DNA of 64,000 nt, taken from positions 1,984,001-2,048,000 of the forward strand of contig NZ_JAQISN010000001.1 in the NCBI RefSeq assembly GCF_037450285.1, read 5' to 3'. Origin of the DNA: Erwinia sp. SLM-02 (GTDB lineage Bacteria > Pseudomonadota > Gammaproteobacteria > Enterobacterales > Enterobacteriaceae). A program made the translations under genes and the position numbers. A model generated the notes under the pieces. It had not been told where the DNA came from, did no database searches, and saw only the letters and a list, made by a program, of their open reading frames with translations. The first letter of the stretch is position 1, and each line of letters starts with the position of its first letter. Below are positions 33,924 to 43,435 of the stretch, piece by piece.

Positions 33924-36383
33924 TCAGGGATAAATCAGGTCGCTGTACTCGGACAGTGTGAACGCTGTCGTTCCGTCGCTGTTTGGCTTCTTCTCATCGA
34001 CACGCCAGAGAGTGGCGTCCATTTCCTCCTGTGTGGCGATGACATAGCGCGACGGCGACTGAACCTCGTAGCCGTCCCAGATATTCAGTGCGATGGACGG
34101 CAGAGCAGCGGTGAAGCCGAAACGCGTATCCGCCCGAGACGTTGCCGGGTAGCGCGCTGAAGTCCTTCCCAGGCTGTCAGTTACCGTGACAAACATCGCG
34201 CCGGCGAAGGCGACCGCCTCGCTGGTGTCGAAGTTATTGCCGGTGCGCTTCACGATGTATCCGGACTGCTGATTGACGTCGTAGGTGTCCGGCACCTGCA
34301 CAACATCACCGACAGAAACATACTGCCCGTCAGCCAGCGTGGTGCAGGTCATTTTCCCGCGGGAGTAAACGAGCCTGTTTACCTCCAGCAGCGCCCGATC
34401 GCGCGCCTGATACTCGTTGCGGCAGCCGAGCAGCTTAATCTTCAGCGGCGACTCAGCGGCCTGTTCAGTGATGCCGGTTGCGGTGATCCGGTAGCGGATA
34501 TACGTCTTCTTGTTCGTTACCGGGCTGACATACTCAATTTCCACGCCGTCATAGCCGCCGGGCATGGTCATTTCGTACGTGATTTTGTACTCGTCTGAGG
34601 TCATGTTCGATCGGTTGAATGTCGTGGCCGGATAAAGCACGCGCTCATCGCGCACGAACGACAACACGCCATCTTCCCAGAACGCGATGACTCTGGCCGC
34701 ATCGCAGATGCTCTGCGCCCTGCTGCCCAGAGATATATCCTCGTCATCAAATGTGTAATCAAAGTAACCCAGCCGCGCATCCGGCAAGCTGGCAGCTATC
34801 TCATACAGCCCGTACAGATCGATGGTGCCGGGTGCCTCTTTGCCGATCACCAACCATTCATGCGCCAGCGCGTCGGCGAATGAGCGGGACGGCCTAAGCG
34901 TGTAATCAACCTGCCGCGTGGCCATGTTGTAGCTGATGGTATACCGGGTGATTAGCGCGTTGTATTTGCGCTCACGAACGCCGGTGGCCTGCTCTGTCGC
35001 GCGTATGGTGACGCGCACCAGCGTATCGTCCGGATGTACTTCATTCGTGCGGATGCGGACGGAGTGGATCTCCGACAGCTGCAGCACGCTGGTATCGTTG
35101 CTGTTGTTCGTGCGGACAATCTGCACCGCATAACGGCCATAGCCTGCCGCCGGCGTTATTTTGTCTGTCCGGTACAACGTGTCGCTGCCGCCGCTGCTGT
35201 TCGACAGGCCGCCGCTGAAGGTCTGAACGGTGCCGGGGATCTGGTTATTGTCATCGTCAATTTTCCAGATTGTGCCGGTGTAGTTCGCCCAGTTGTCATT
35301 CGCCAACTGGGCCTGAAAATGCACCCACAGCTGGTCGCCCTCGAGCGGCGCGAAGAATGGCCCGATCACCAGTGGCTGGTTGTCGTTTAGAACAAATTTC
35401 GTGGTGTTGATCGTCGCATCAGCCGGGATATCCTGCGCATCTCCACCGCTAAGCGCATTGAAATAGAAGGTGTAATAGCGCTCCGGATCCACAAGCTCGC
35501 CGTCATCAGTCAGCGTTGCGTTAAACAGGTTGGCATTCAGCGTCACATCCCGCGTCACGCTGCCGCTGGCCGTGTTGTAAGTCACGTTGATGATGAACGT
35601 CACGGCGTGCGGGAATGCCAGGCTGTAGAAGTAATCGAACTCGTCCTGCTTGAGGATCTTCATCGCTATCTCACCACCTGCCAGCTCACCGGAGATGACG
35701 GTTGTAGCGGTGGCTGTGTAAGCCGGAAAATCCTCGCTCTCATTCGGGCCAGGCAGCTCCTGACCGTCAACGTCATCGAACTCGAACCCCTCGTAAATCA
35801 CCGGTATCACCTGCCCCGGCTGAAACACCTGGTAGCTGGCGCCGGCCAGCGAACCGAGGTTCGACTCGGAGTAGCGCACGCTGTCCACGGTGTAGTTTCC
35901 GATCCCAAAATTCATCCACTCAGTGACGTATTTCACGTTGTCGATAAACTCGAACATAGACTCTTGAATCAGGTCCGGGTATGAACGCACCTGGCCGTAC
36001 ACATCGGGTCGGGCCTGGTAAGTGCGCGCCACGTTCGTCTGTCCGGTCAGCTTATTGTTCGGGCTTTCCTTCGCGATATTGTCTGCGACCGAAAACGACG
36101 ACTTTGGCGCGAGGAAGGAGAAGATTTTTGAGATGACTTTGAACACTGGACTAAGCACTTTCCCGATCACGCCCTTTGGCTGATCGAAAACCTGCACCCG
36201 ATCGCCATCCACCAGCGCAACTCCTACCTCGTCATCCAGCCCCAGCTCGCGGCCATTCACCACGACCACTACATCCGCGTGAATGTCGGCGTTCAGCAGC
36301 CAGTCGGCCAGCACGGTACCGGCAGGAACGTCGATCCGCTCCTTCGGTGTGCCGGGTAAGCGCTGCAGTTCAATTACCGGCAT
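33924..36383 (-). CDS. Tail tip / host specificity protein (TipJ-like)
   Basis: The 819-residue protein resembles the lambda J / TipJ group. It starts with a MoaD-like ubiquitin-fold stretch (about residues 1-60, ending VGVALVDGDRVQVFDQPKG), a hydrophobic segment near residue 80 and the conserved KESPNNKLTGQTNVARTYQA, then domains ending in repeated YxxR and strand-rich parts. These proteins form the tail tip below the tape measure and the baseplate hub. It overlaps the NlpC/P60 gene by 14 bases. Confidence 0.85.
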   Translation of the reverse strand: MPVIELQRLPGTPKERIDVPAGTVLADWLLNADIHADVVVVVNGRELGLDDEVGVALVDGDRVQVFDQPKGVIGKVLSPVFKVISKIFSFLAPKSSFSVADNIAKESPNNKLTGQTNVARTYQARPDVYGQVRSYPDLIQESMFEFIDNVKYVTEWMNFGIGNYTVDSVRYSESNLGSLAGASYQVFQPGQVIPVIYEGFEFDDVDGQELPGPNESEDFPAYTATATTVISGELAGGEIAMKILKQDEFDYFYSLAFPHAVTFIINVTYNTASGSVTRDVTLNANLFNATLTDDGELVDPERYYTFYFNALSGGDAQDIPADATINTTKFVLNDNQPLVIGPFFAPLEGDQLWVHFQAQLANDNWANYTGTIWKIDDDNNQIPGTVQTFSGGLSNSSGGSDTLYRTDKITPAAGYGRYAVQIVRTNNSNDTSVLQLSEIHSVRIRTNEVHPDDTLVRVTIRATEQATGVRERKYNALITRYTISYNMATRQVDYTLRPSRSFADALAHEWLVIGKEAPGTIDLYGLYEIAASLPDARLGYFDYTFDDEDISLGSRAQSICDAARVIAFWEDGVLSFVRDERVLYPATTFNRSNMTSDEYKITYEMTMPGGYDGVEIEYVSPVTNKKTYIRYRITATGITEQAAESPLKIKLLGCRNEYQARDRALLEVNRLVYSRGKMTCTTLADGQYVSVGDVVQVPDTYDVNQQSGYIVKRTGNNFDTSEAVAFAGAMFVTVTDSLGRTSARYPATSRADTRFGFTAALPSIALNIWDGYEVQSPSRYVIATQEEMDATLWRVDEKKPNSDGTTAFTLSEYSDLIYP

Positions 36384-36789
36384 AAATCATGTACTCCAGT
36401 TTCGTGAAAACCTTCTCGACCGCTGAGAGGCGATCGCTTCGCACCGCACCATTTTCGCCGCGGCTGTGCAGCGCCCTGCCATCGATGATTAAGCCTACGT
36501 GCGCCTGCTGGTTGCCGTCGTAGCCGATGAATATGCCGCCCTCCTGCGGCACCGGTACCGGTTGCCAGAACACCACTTCATCTGCGAAACAGGTCTGGAA
36601 GTCGCTGTCCGCTTCGTAGCCCGGTGAGTGGTGGATCTCTACGCCGACCACGTGGCGGTAATACATCACCACCAGCCCCCAGCAGTCACAGGCCTGCATC
36701 GAGCACGCCCGGTTCGCCCAAGGCACGCCGATCATCGCCCGGGCGAAGTCACTACCCGTTAACGAGACCAGGCCATTCAGCTGGGTCAT
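36370..36789 (-). CDS. NlpC/P60 tail peptidase (lambda K-like)
   Basis: The 139-residue protein has the NlpC/P60 catalytic cysteine in ACDCWGLVV and the histidine in QQAHVGLII, a cysteine peptidase pair that cuts peptidoglycan cross-bridges. In siphophages this protein is in the tail tip and opens the wall on entry. The start at 36789 overlaps the previous gene by 38 bases; a later start is possible. It lies directly before the TipJ-like gene, the standard place. Confidence 0.85.
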   Translation of the reverse strand: MTQLNGLVSLTGSDFARAMIGVPWANRACSMQACDCWGLVVMYYRHVVGVEIHHSPGYEADSDFQTCFADEVVFWQPVPVPQEGGIFIGYDGNQQAHVGLIIDGRALHSRGENGAVRSDRLSAVEKVFTKLEYMIYAGN

Positions 36790-37219
36790 AGAGAAGCCCT
36801 ACGTTTTTATTGAGAGGGTTGGTCATCGACAGAGACACATTCACATCAGACTCATCAAGATTGCAGTCACTCACGTACAGCACCCATGATTTCAGCAGCG
36901 TCACCTGGTCCGCATCGTAAAGCGCGAACGTAGCGGTTATCGGCGTAATGCGGGAATAGCCGCGCCACGCTTTAAGCTTCTGCTTAAAGTCGCTGGCCAG
37001 CCGGCTGAATTTCAGGGTGCTGTCGATCACGGGGGTATTACTCTGCTGGCTTTCCGTCAGCTCAAACCGGCAAGGCTCGAAAGTGGTTCCAGCCAGCTGC
37101 TTTGCGAAAATCTGGTTATTCACCAGGCGCACATACCCGAACGTTGAGTGATGAAAGGTGATGGTTTCGTACTGAATGCGATTGGGTCTCTGCGCTCTGA
37201 TTTCGCGCAGTGTTGGCAT
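36752..37219 (-). CDS. Minor tail protein, DUF1833-like
   Basis: The 155-residue protein from ATG at 37219 (MPTLREIRAQRPNR) has GGAGG six bases before the start, and the ATG overlaps the upstream stop as TAATG. Its pattern (FELTESQQSNTPVIDSTLKF, ATFALYDADQVTLLKSWVLY) resembles DUF1833 tail proteins. It corresponds by position to lambda L, M or similar minor tail genes. The in-frame extension to 37270 reads through the upstream gene and is not used. Confidence 0.7.
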   Translation of the reverse strand: MPTLREIRAQRPNRIQYETITFHHSTFGYVRLVNNQIFAKQLAGTTFEPCRFELTESQQSNTPVIDSTLKFSRLASDFKQKLKAWRGYSRITPITATFALYDADQVTLLKSWVLYVSDCNLDESDVNVSLSMTNPLNKNVGLLYDPAEWPGLVNG

Positions 37220-37689
37220 TATGCCTCCGGGATTATCTCGGTAATGACTTTGTCCAGAATGCTGCCCCACGGTGGCGGCAGCTCGATCATCAGGTCACCG
37301 TAGTCGTCGTCGGCGTTCGGCAGCTGCCGACAGGTAACGTCACCGGACCATGTGTACACCGATCCGCTCTGGCTCCAAGCCGGATAAGCGGTGAAATGCA
37401 GCTCCAGCACCTCAATCCCGGCGTCGCCCGTTCCGGTACCGACACGCATCGTGAACCACTGGTTTCCGTTGTCGAGATAGTCCGGGCGGCGCAGCCACTG
37501 CATAAACACCCGGTGCTGGTACTCGGTGAAAATCCACGTCAGGGAGAACGAGGTTTTCAGATCGTCGGTCAGCTTCTGAAAGATTGGCGCGCCTACCTGT
37601 GGCTGATCGGTGCGAAATCCGGTGTCCGTCTTCGGGTTTTTGTTGGACTTCTGCGCCAGCGGCAGCCAGTCGGGGTATGGGATAGCCAT
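37219..37689 (-). CDS. Minor tail protein of unknown family
   Basis: The 156-residue protein follows the tape measure gene by one base and overlaps the next gene at its stop. Sequence blocks such as SFSLTWIFTEYQHRVFMQWL and WSGDVTCRQLPNADDDYG are unlike anything I can name with confidence. Position between the tape measure and the DUF1833-like gene points to a distal tail or tail-tip complex protein, as lambda M. Confidence 0.65.
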   Translation of the reverse strand: MAIPYPDWLPLAQKSNKNPKTDTGFRTDQPQVGAPIFQKLTDDLKTSFSLTWIFTEYQHRVFMQWLRRPDYLDNGNQWFTMRVGTGTGDAGIEVLELHFTAYPAWSQSGSVYTWSGDVTCRQLPNADDDYGDLMIELPPPWGSILDKVITEIIPEA

Positions 37690-37690
37690 A

Positions 37691-40600
37691 TCATCCTCGA
37701 GCCCTGCGCGGGGCGTTGTGGTAATTAGAGATGGCCTGGCCTATCTGGCCGCCGTTTGCGATGTCGGTGACAATAGTCTGGATGGTCACGTTGCCATTAC
37801 CGTCGCTGATGGCCTGGGTATCCACCATCGCACCGCTGGAGTAGTTCTCAATCTGGTTGATGATAGTGATACCCCCGCCACCGGTAATGTCCTTATTACT
37901 GAGCACCTTCCCGTTATCGCCGGGGATCATGTACTGGCTGCCGTTGCTGGCCTGGTAGATTTCAGGCATGCCGCCCTCGCCAACCTGGTACATCGAGCCA
38001 GCGGAGACCGGACCACCGTTTTTACGCTTACCGGCAATGCCCATCGCGAGCGCGCCGAGAACAGCCCCGACACCGATCGCTGCAGCACCGCCGAACGAGC
38101 CGATTGATGCCACGATCGCCGCTGGCGTCCATGCTGCTGTAGTGGTTGCCGCTGCCGTTGTGCTGGCCGCTGTTGACGTAGCGGTTCCGGCGACCGATGC
38201 CGCTGTGGTGGCCGCGATTCCTGCCTGCTGCGCTGCGGAACCCATCACCGCCGACTTCACCCACTCTGCACCCATCTGCACGAAAGTATTCACTAGACTG
38301 TTGAGAACGGTAGAGCCAAGCGACCGCATCGCTTCATTGGCGCTCATGCTGCCAGTTATCATGCCTGTCAGTGCGTTTGATGCGTTGCCAGCTAGTGCGT
38401 CGAATGAAGCCGCCAGCGCCTCGTTTCCGGTGCTCTGGTTACGCCAGATTTCCCACTGCGCGGCTATACGTTGATGCTCGAACTGCGTGTTCAGAGAATT
38501 ACGCAGCGCCAACCCCTGCTGCTCGGAGATGGTTTTATCCTTCTCGAACTGCTGGATCAGTGCAATTTTACGAGTGTTCTCATTCGCCAGCGCCTGCACC
38601 GGATCAACAATCCCGGCCGCTTCCTGCTGTGGCGATACCGCCTGCCCCGCGCGGATCTGCGCGAGTTTGGTCTGATGCTCCTGCTCCAGTTGCTCAGAGG
38701 TCGCGTTGTACTGTTCCTGGGTGATTCTCTTCTGCGCCAGCGCCACTTTCAAGTCAGAAACGTCCTGTGCATAGCTGACGTTTTCGGCGTTTTCAGGGAT
38801 CAGCTTCTGTGCTGCGGCCTGTGCCCGGATAGCGGCAGCACCGTCCCATTTTTTGGCGGCGTACTGCGCGGCAAGTTGCAGGTCTTTCTGGGTAGCCGCA
38901 GAGCCAAGGGATTGCTGCGCCGTCAGGATCGCCTGCTCCCGGCTCATTTCGCGGGTGGATTCTGCCGTCAGTTCGGACTGCTGTTTAAGGTTCACCAGTT
39001 TCTGGGCAACGGATTCTGCAGCAGATGAGGATTTTTTATCCTGGCTCTGGCTTTCCTGCTGAGCTTTTTTGCGCGCCTCTTCAGCCTTTTGCAGATCGTA
39101 ATTTTCACCAGCCAACTGACCAGCACCCGTTACTTGATTGCGGTTTTTACTGACTTTCGCCATTTCCATTTCCGCTTTGGTTACGGCGCGAGTTCGCTCG
39201 TCTTTGATTTTGAGGAGCTTATTCTGCTCTTCCAAGCTCAAAATCATTTTGTCGCCATCCTCAGTGGCTGGAGAGATCTGCAGAGATTTCGGCTTATAGC
39301 TCTGGCCAGCTTGATTGGCGCGGTTAACCTCGTCAGCAGTGGTGCCGAAAGCCCGGGCCACCGCCCCCTGCACACGTTCCAGCGTTGTGCCCTTCTCGAT
39401 TAGGCCGTCATGCACACCCATTGAGGTGAGCATGTTGTTAGTGAGCAGTCGGTTTGCTTCGGCCTGAGTATGTTCTGTACCCGCCAGCTTTTCACGGGCC
39501 TTAGCCAGATCTCGAGTTTTTTTGTAGAGGTTGTCAGTAACTTCAGCCGAATTTCTAAGGTAAGTTTCGAGGTTTCCTAATCTACGAGCGGCCTCTTCAG
39601 CTTCGGGGCTGATATTTTTGTAACGCTGCTGAAGATCGGCAACTTCTCCCTCAAGGCTCTTGATCGCATCCTCTTGCGCCCGCATAGACTCGTTAGCATC
39701 AGCAATCGTCCCACGCAACTGCGTATTACTCATCGACTTCATTGCATCGTTCAGGCGATCGAGTCCATCAGAAAAGGCAATCGCCTCGCGCTTTGCTTGC
39801 TCTGACTTTTGCCAGAAATAGTAAATTGCTGCTCCTGCCAGCATGGCTGCGCCAGCAGGACCACCTATCAAACCAAGAGTTCCACGCAAGATTGCACCTG
39901 ATGCAGATGCGGCCCTAGACGCAATAGTCGCCGCCTCTTGGGAGGCTATGTAACGTGCGTTTGCTGCTGTCGCTATTCCTGTTGCATCTGCTGCAGCCAA
40001 GCGTGCAGCGCTCAGTTGCGCTTCCGCTGCTGAAACTGCAGCAGCTCTAGCTTGGGCAGTTGCTGCTTCAGCAGCAGCCAGCCGAGTATTTAAAGCGACT
40101 GAGGCCTGTTGTAGTTGCGCCATGCGAGTAGCCGTAGCTATCCGTCCTTGCTCTGTTATTTGTGCACGCATCCGCTGCGCTTCTAACAATTTCTCTGACT
40201 CAATTTGGGCGATATTCACCCTAATTGATGCAGTATGTGCCTCTGCCAGCTTAACTTCAGCTGCAACGGCCCCTTGGGTTGTAATGATCGTTTTAGCTCG
40301 ACCATCAACGAGCTTAAGCGTTTCTAAGGCCGCAAATTTATTCGCTTCCGCCAGCCTCAGTTTTGCTCCTGCCTCCAGTTCAGCGTCCTTTGCTGCCACC
40401 ACGGATGCTTTAGATGCCGCAATACTGGCAATGGTATCCTTAACTTTTGCCGTGGTTGCCATGGTTAGCGCGCCAACGTAGCGGCTACCCATAACACCAG
40501 CAACCAGGATCAACGCACCACTGAGCGCCTCCAGATTTTCCGACATGGTGATTACTGAATCACGGAATCCAGCTGCGAATGATTTGACGGTTGAGTTTTC

Positions 40601-41392
40601 GCCAAAGAATTTTGTGATGTTATTTCCAGCGACCTGAAGACCCTTGGAAATGGTAACGGTTGTATTAGCAAATTCTTTGCCGATCGCGTCACCTTGCGAC
40701 AACAGGCCGTTTACCACCACTTCAGTGGTTAGCTTGCCTTCAGCAGCCATAGCGCGGAGCTGCCCAATAGACACGCCCAAAGAGTCCGCTAGTGCGATTG
40801 TCAGTCGGCTACCCTGCTCGGCAACGGAGTTGTATTCCTCACCACGTAATGCGCCAGCAGCCAAACCCTGAGACAGCTGAATAATGGCGTTTTCTGCTTC
40901 CTGAGCAGTTGCACCTGATACAGCAAAACCCTGGTTAATTATCGTAGTCAGCTTAACCAGATCTGCAGCACTGGTGTTATACAGGCGCGTTCCGCGTTCC
41001 AGGCGTGCGTATAGGGTTGCAGTACCATTCAGAGAGGATTGCGTAGCTTGAGAGATATCGAAGATGCGTTGCATTACTTCGGCCTGCTGCTCGCCCTGCT
41101 TAACGGAGTTGGCCACCTTGTTATTTAGGTCGGTCCAGGCGTCGGCATAAGCCCCCACCTGCTGCACGGAGAGCGCTGCAAGCAGGCCACTGGCCACTGC
41201 AGTTAATTTGGACATGCTGCGACTGGCAGAGCCTGAGGCACGCTCAGTTCGGTTGATGTTGGCTTCAAGACGGCCCACATTGCCGCCCATGCCATTCAGG
41301 GCAGCATCAACATCCCGGCGAGCTTGCAACAACTTAGCGGTATCCATATCGACTTCATAAATGATACTGCCCGCATTCACTGAACCTGCCAT
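37691..41392 (-). CDS. Tail tape measure protein
   Basis: This 1233-residue protein has the lambda H-type layout: an N-terminal helical part with the family motif FAVSGATAQEAENAIIQLSQGLAAG and ALRGEEYNSVAEQG (about residues 155-205), a long Ala-rich coiled-coil centre (TQARAAAVSAAEAQLSAARL), a hydrophobic segment (ILRGTLGLIGGPAGAAML) and a Gly/Ser/Ala-rich C-terminal end. It sets tail length and helps DNA entry. A length of 1233 residues would suggest a tail of about 180 nm by the usual 1.5 angstrom per residue rule; this is a rough inference. A terminator lies just upstream. Confidence 0.92.
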   Translation of the reverse strand: MAGSVNAGSIIYEVDMDTAKLLQARRDVDAALNGMGGNVGRLEANINRTERASGSASRSMSKLTAVASGLLAALSVQQVGAYADAWTDLNNKVANSVKQGEQQAEVMQRIFDISQATQSSLNGTATLYARLERGTRLYNTSAADLVKLTTIINQGFAVSGATAQEAENAIIQLSQGLAAGALRGEEYNSVAEQGSRLTIALADSLGVSIGQLRAMAAEGKLTTEVVVNGLLSQGDAIGKEFANTTVTISKGLQVAGNNITKFFGENSTVKSFAAGFRDSVITMSENLEALSGALILVAGVMGSRYVGALTMATTAKVKDTIASIAASKASVVAAKDAELEAGAKLRLAEANKFAALETLKLVDGRAKTIITTQGAVAAEVKLAEAHTASIRVNIAQIESEKLLEAQRMRAQITEQGRIATATRMAQLQQASVALNTRLAAAEAATAQARAAAVSAAEAQLSAARLAAADATGIATAANARYIASQEAATIASRAASASGAILRGTLGLIGGPAGAAMLAGAAIYYFWQKSEQAKREAIAFSDGLDRLNDAMKSMSNTQLRGTIADANESMRAQEDAIKSLEGEVADLQQRYKNISPEAEEAARRLGNLETYLRNSAEVTDNLYKKTRDLAKAREKLAGTEHTQAEANRLLTNNMLTSMGVHDGLIEKGTTLERVQGAVARAFGTTADEVNRANQAGQSYKPKSLQISPATEDGDKMILSLEEQNKLLKIKDERTRAVTKAEMEMAKVSKNRNQVTGAGQLAGENYDLQKAEEARKKAQQESQSQDKKSSSAAESVAQKLVNLKQQSELTAESTREMSREQAILTAQQSLGSAATQKDLQLAAQYAAKKWDGAAAIRAQAAAQKLIPENAENVSYAQDVSDLKVALAQKRITQEQYNATSEQLEQEHQTKLAQIRAGQAVSPQQEAAGIVDPVQALANENTRKIALIQQFEKDKTISEQQGLALRNSLNTQFEHQRIAAQWEIWRNQSTGNEALAASFDALAGNASNALTGMITGSMSANEAMRSLGSTVLNSLVNTFVQMGAEWVKSAVMGSAAQQAGIAATTAASVAGTATSTAASTTAAATTTAAWTPAAIVASIGSFGGAAAIGVGAVLGALAMGIAGKRKNGGPVSAGSMYQVGEGGMPEIYQASNGSQYMIPGDNGKVLSNKDITGGGGITIINQIENYSSGAMVDTQAISDGNGNVTIQTIVTDIANGGQIGQAISNYHNAPRRARG

Positions 41393-41408
41393 TTGCTATT
41401 CTCCGGGC

Positions 41409-41435
41409 ATAAAAAAACCCCGCAGAAGCGAGGTT
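41409..41435 (-). terminator. Terminator between cargo gene and tape measure gene
   Basis: On the minus strand AACCTCGC and GCGGGGTT pair and are followed by seven T. It lies after the 41455 gene and just before the tape measure start, isolating the cargo from the late genes in a lysogen. Confidence 0.75.
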
Positions 41436-41454
41436 GATTGTTGATATTAAGTAG

Positions 41455-41808
41455 TTATTTGCAAGCCTCTAAGCCTACATAATACGCTATCGAATTGGGC
41501 TGTATGGGCGACATTTTAGGGTCGGGATTGGATAATTTTAGCTCAGTGAGCGTATCTCCCGTCCCTAAATATCTAACCTCAGAGGCTGAACAGTCGAACA
41601 TTCTTTTCGAATAACTAACACCCGAAGCTCCCTCTCTTTTTGTCACAATTATTTTAAAGTGATTGTCCTCGTACTTATCCAGAATCAAATAAGTTGCCTT
41701 GCTATCTGATGGCACATCCATAAATTTTGGTGTAAATTTTTCTTGCGCCATTGCAGGAAAAGTATGCAAGACACTCGCGGCCAAAATTAAAAGTAAAACC
41801 CTCTTCAC
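41455..41808 (-). CDS. Exported protein of unknown function (late-operon cargo)
   Basis: The 117-residue protein starts at GTG 41808 and has a clean signal peptide (VKRVLLLILAASVLHTFPAM-AQ). The mature part has two cysteines and no recognised domain. Base composition is AT-richer than the flanking tail genes. It lies between the tail chaperone and the tape measure gene, where lambda has no extra gene, and is followed by its own terminator. This fits a moron: a cargo gene with separate control that may act in the lysogen's periplasm. Confidence 0.65.
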   Translation of the reverse strand: MKRVLLLILAASVLHTFPAMAQEKFTPKFMDVPSDSKATYLILDKYEDNHFKIIVTKREGASGVSYSKRMFDCSASEVRYLGTGDTLTELKLSNPDPKMSPIQPNSIAYYVGLEACK

Positions 41809-41989
41809 ATCCCTATCCCCATTAGTAACAAGTCACCAAATCGTAGCGGGGAACCGGCGCAATGGGAAGCAAGAAACTGAACTGCGAATCAGCGTGAATC
41901 TACTGATCATTTGTCAGGATTCTTATTGTTTGCCACAGATGTATATTGTTCTTGGGGATTTCCCATGGGCAAGACTACACAGGCATACA

Positions 41990-42121
41990 ATGAAAAAAAT
42001 CACAGCAATTCTTTTGGCATCACTGCTTGGAATCATGTCAGCTTCAGCTTTAGCATGCCCTAAAGGCCAGCACCCGCATGGTGGAACTGGCTCTCAGCAT
42101 AAGGGTGGCTATTGCTCTTAG
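41990..42121 (+). CDS. Small exported Cys/Gly/His-rich peptide, opposite strand
   Basis: ATG at 41990 opens 43 codons. The first 22 residues are a signal peptide (MKKITAILLASLLGIMSASA); the mature part begins LACPKGQHPHGGTG and ends KGGYCS, with two cysteines and three histidines. Similar CPKGxHPHGGTG peptides occur in enterobacterial prophages by memory, without known role. It lies opposite to the late genes between two other cargo genes. Confidence 0.6.
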   Translation: MKKITAILLASLLGIMSASALACPKGQHPHGGTGSQHKGGYCS

Positions 42122-42261
42122 TATGGGGATCGAACGGGCAAGGATGCCCATTTAGCAAAAAGCCGCCGGGTGGCGGATCTGATATATATTCAGCGGTGTT
42201 TTTTCCGCCAGCACAATGGCAGCATAACTACTGCCGAGTACCCAAACAAATCATTAAAATG

Positions 42262-42552
42262 CTAGCGTATAACAGCTCGCGAACTAATCACTGTTTCACC
42301 TGAAACTTCTTCAAGCCCACCATTCACAACACCGTATATTTCTACTCTACCGCCTCTGTTAGTAACCCCACTCAAGGCTGAGCCATTGAGTAAAAGTCTT
42401 CCTCCAGACTCAACATAGATTCTTCCAGCAACAATGCCGCTCACCAGTGCTGTGCAACCATAAGAGACTATGAGGTCACCAGATAGTAGACCGGCCATCT
42501 CAAGATCAGTTGAAAGCGTCAGGTTTCCGTAGTGTTTATTGGTAATTTTCAA
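42262..42552 (-). CDS. Bactofilin-like small beta-helix protein
   Basis: TTG at 42552 follows GGAG by six bases and opens 96 codons (MKITNKHYGNLTLS). The sequence is a row of short strands with regular Gly/Val/Ile turns (LLSGDLIVSYGCTALVSGIV, GRIYVESGGRLLLNGSAL, GGRVEIYGVVNGG), the pattern of bactofilins and other polymer-forming cytoskeletal proteins. It is shorter than host bactofilins. The AT-rich 130 bases upstream could hold its own promoter. It lies between the tail chaperone and the tape measure gene. Confidence 0.6.
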   Translation of the reverse strand: MKITNKHYGNLTLSTDLEMAGLLSGDLIVSYGCTALVSGIVAGRIYVESGGRLLLNGSALSGVTNRGGRVEIYGVVNGGLEEVSGETVISSRAVIR

Positions 42553-42683
42553 AAAAATCTCCGAAAAAAATCAAAAAACAAAAGAAAATCAACCCACACT
42601 TCATAATATATAATTAAATCATATATTAATTATGTTTTTTTTGGGACTTTTTAGGAACCATTGGAGATTAACTGACGTCATCA

Positions 42684-43385
42684 CTATTGGCTAGCATTTT
42701 TTTGCACGGCCTTTTCACCTGCTTTCGCTCTCATTTTCGCCCTACGAGCAAAAAATTCATCTGCGGCCAGGTCGTACTCCTCTCGCGTGTACCCCTTCTG
42801 ATCCGGATACTTGGCGGCCAGCATCAGTGTGAACTCGGTCATAGACAGCTGTTGCGCTTCATCGCGGCTAATACCGAACTGATTGCGGGCAGCGCTGATG
42901 TATTCGAAGGCGCGAAACTCCGTGGTGGCCTGGCCGGTTTCATGTCGCTGCAATTGGCGAACCTTGGCTTTACCGATGATGCCGTGGGTAATCAGCCCCT
43001 GCGCGACCGCTACCATGTCAAACGGCGTCATGGCACCCGGACGGTACTTGAATGTGCGCCCTACCTTCGCCGGTCGCAGTTCCCCAGTCAGCCGTGACAC
43101 GTCACGCTCGCAGCAGGCAGCGATAACCGCCATTGCCGCCGATATCGATGCTTTGGCAACCTGCTGCTCATCGATGTAGCTCACCAGCCACTCGGGCACC
43201 TTGCCGTAAGCATCGACCGCGCGCTGCAGTAGCGGCGTCACTTCGTCGTTGTGCAGGTCATAGAACGCTTGCACGATTTCGCGTGGTTCCCCGATCCGCG
43301 TCATCGCCAGCAACGACGGCCGGAAGAAATATTCCTCGTCGCCGACAGTAATCAGGCATTCGCCGATTTCTTTAACTGGTGTCAT
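42684..43385 (-). CDS. Tail assembly chaperone (DUF6246-like)
   Basis: The 233-residue protein lies after the major tail gene, the place of the lambda G/T chaperones. The start MTPVKEIGECLITVGDEEYFFRPSLLAMT and the C-terminal FGISRDEAQQLSMTEFTLMLAAKYPDQKGY fit the DUF6246 phage proteins. No long -1 frame extension exists: the slippery-looking run at the end reaches a stop after one codon. Three cargo genes separate it from the tape measure. Confidence 0.7.
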   Translation of the reverse strand: MTPVKEIGECLITVGDEEYFFRPSLLAMTRIGEPREIVQAFYDLHNDEVTPLLQRAVDAYGKVPEWLVSYIDEQQVAKASISAAMAVIAACCERDVSRLTGELRPAKVGRTFKYRPGAMTPFDMVAVAQGLITHGIIGKAKVRQLQRHETGQATTEFRAFEYISAARNQFGISRDEAQQLSMTEFTLMLAAKYPDQKGYTREEYDLAADEFFARRAKMRAKAGEKAVQKNASQ

Positions 43386-43406
43386 AAATCCCCCGTAAGC
43401 AAAAGC

Positions 43407-43427
43407 AAGGGCAGACTCGCTGCCCTT
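43407..43427 (-). terminator. Hairpin between major tail and chaperone genes
   Basis: AAGGGCAG and CTGCCCTT form an eight-pair stem around five bases. On the minus strand it is followed by a short T-rich stretch. It may be a weak terminator that lowers chaperone production against the major tail protein. Confidence 0.45.
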
Positions 43428-43435
43428 TGGTTTGA

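Noticed and set aside
39900..40450. Ala-rich repetitive-looking stretch in the tape measure gene
   Set aside because: It is ordinary low-complexity coiled-coil coding sequence, not a DNA repeat array.
42684..42710. Slippery-looking heptamer A AAA AAT near the end of the tail chaperone gene (A7 at 42697-42703, minus strand)
   Set aside because: A -1 shift would reach a stop after one more codon, so no extended G-T type product is possible.
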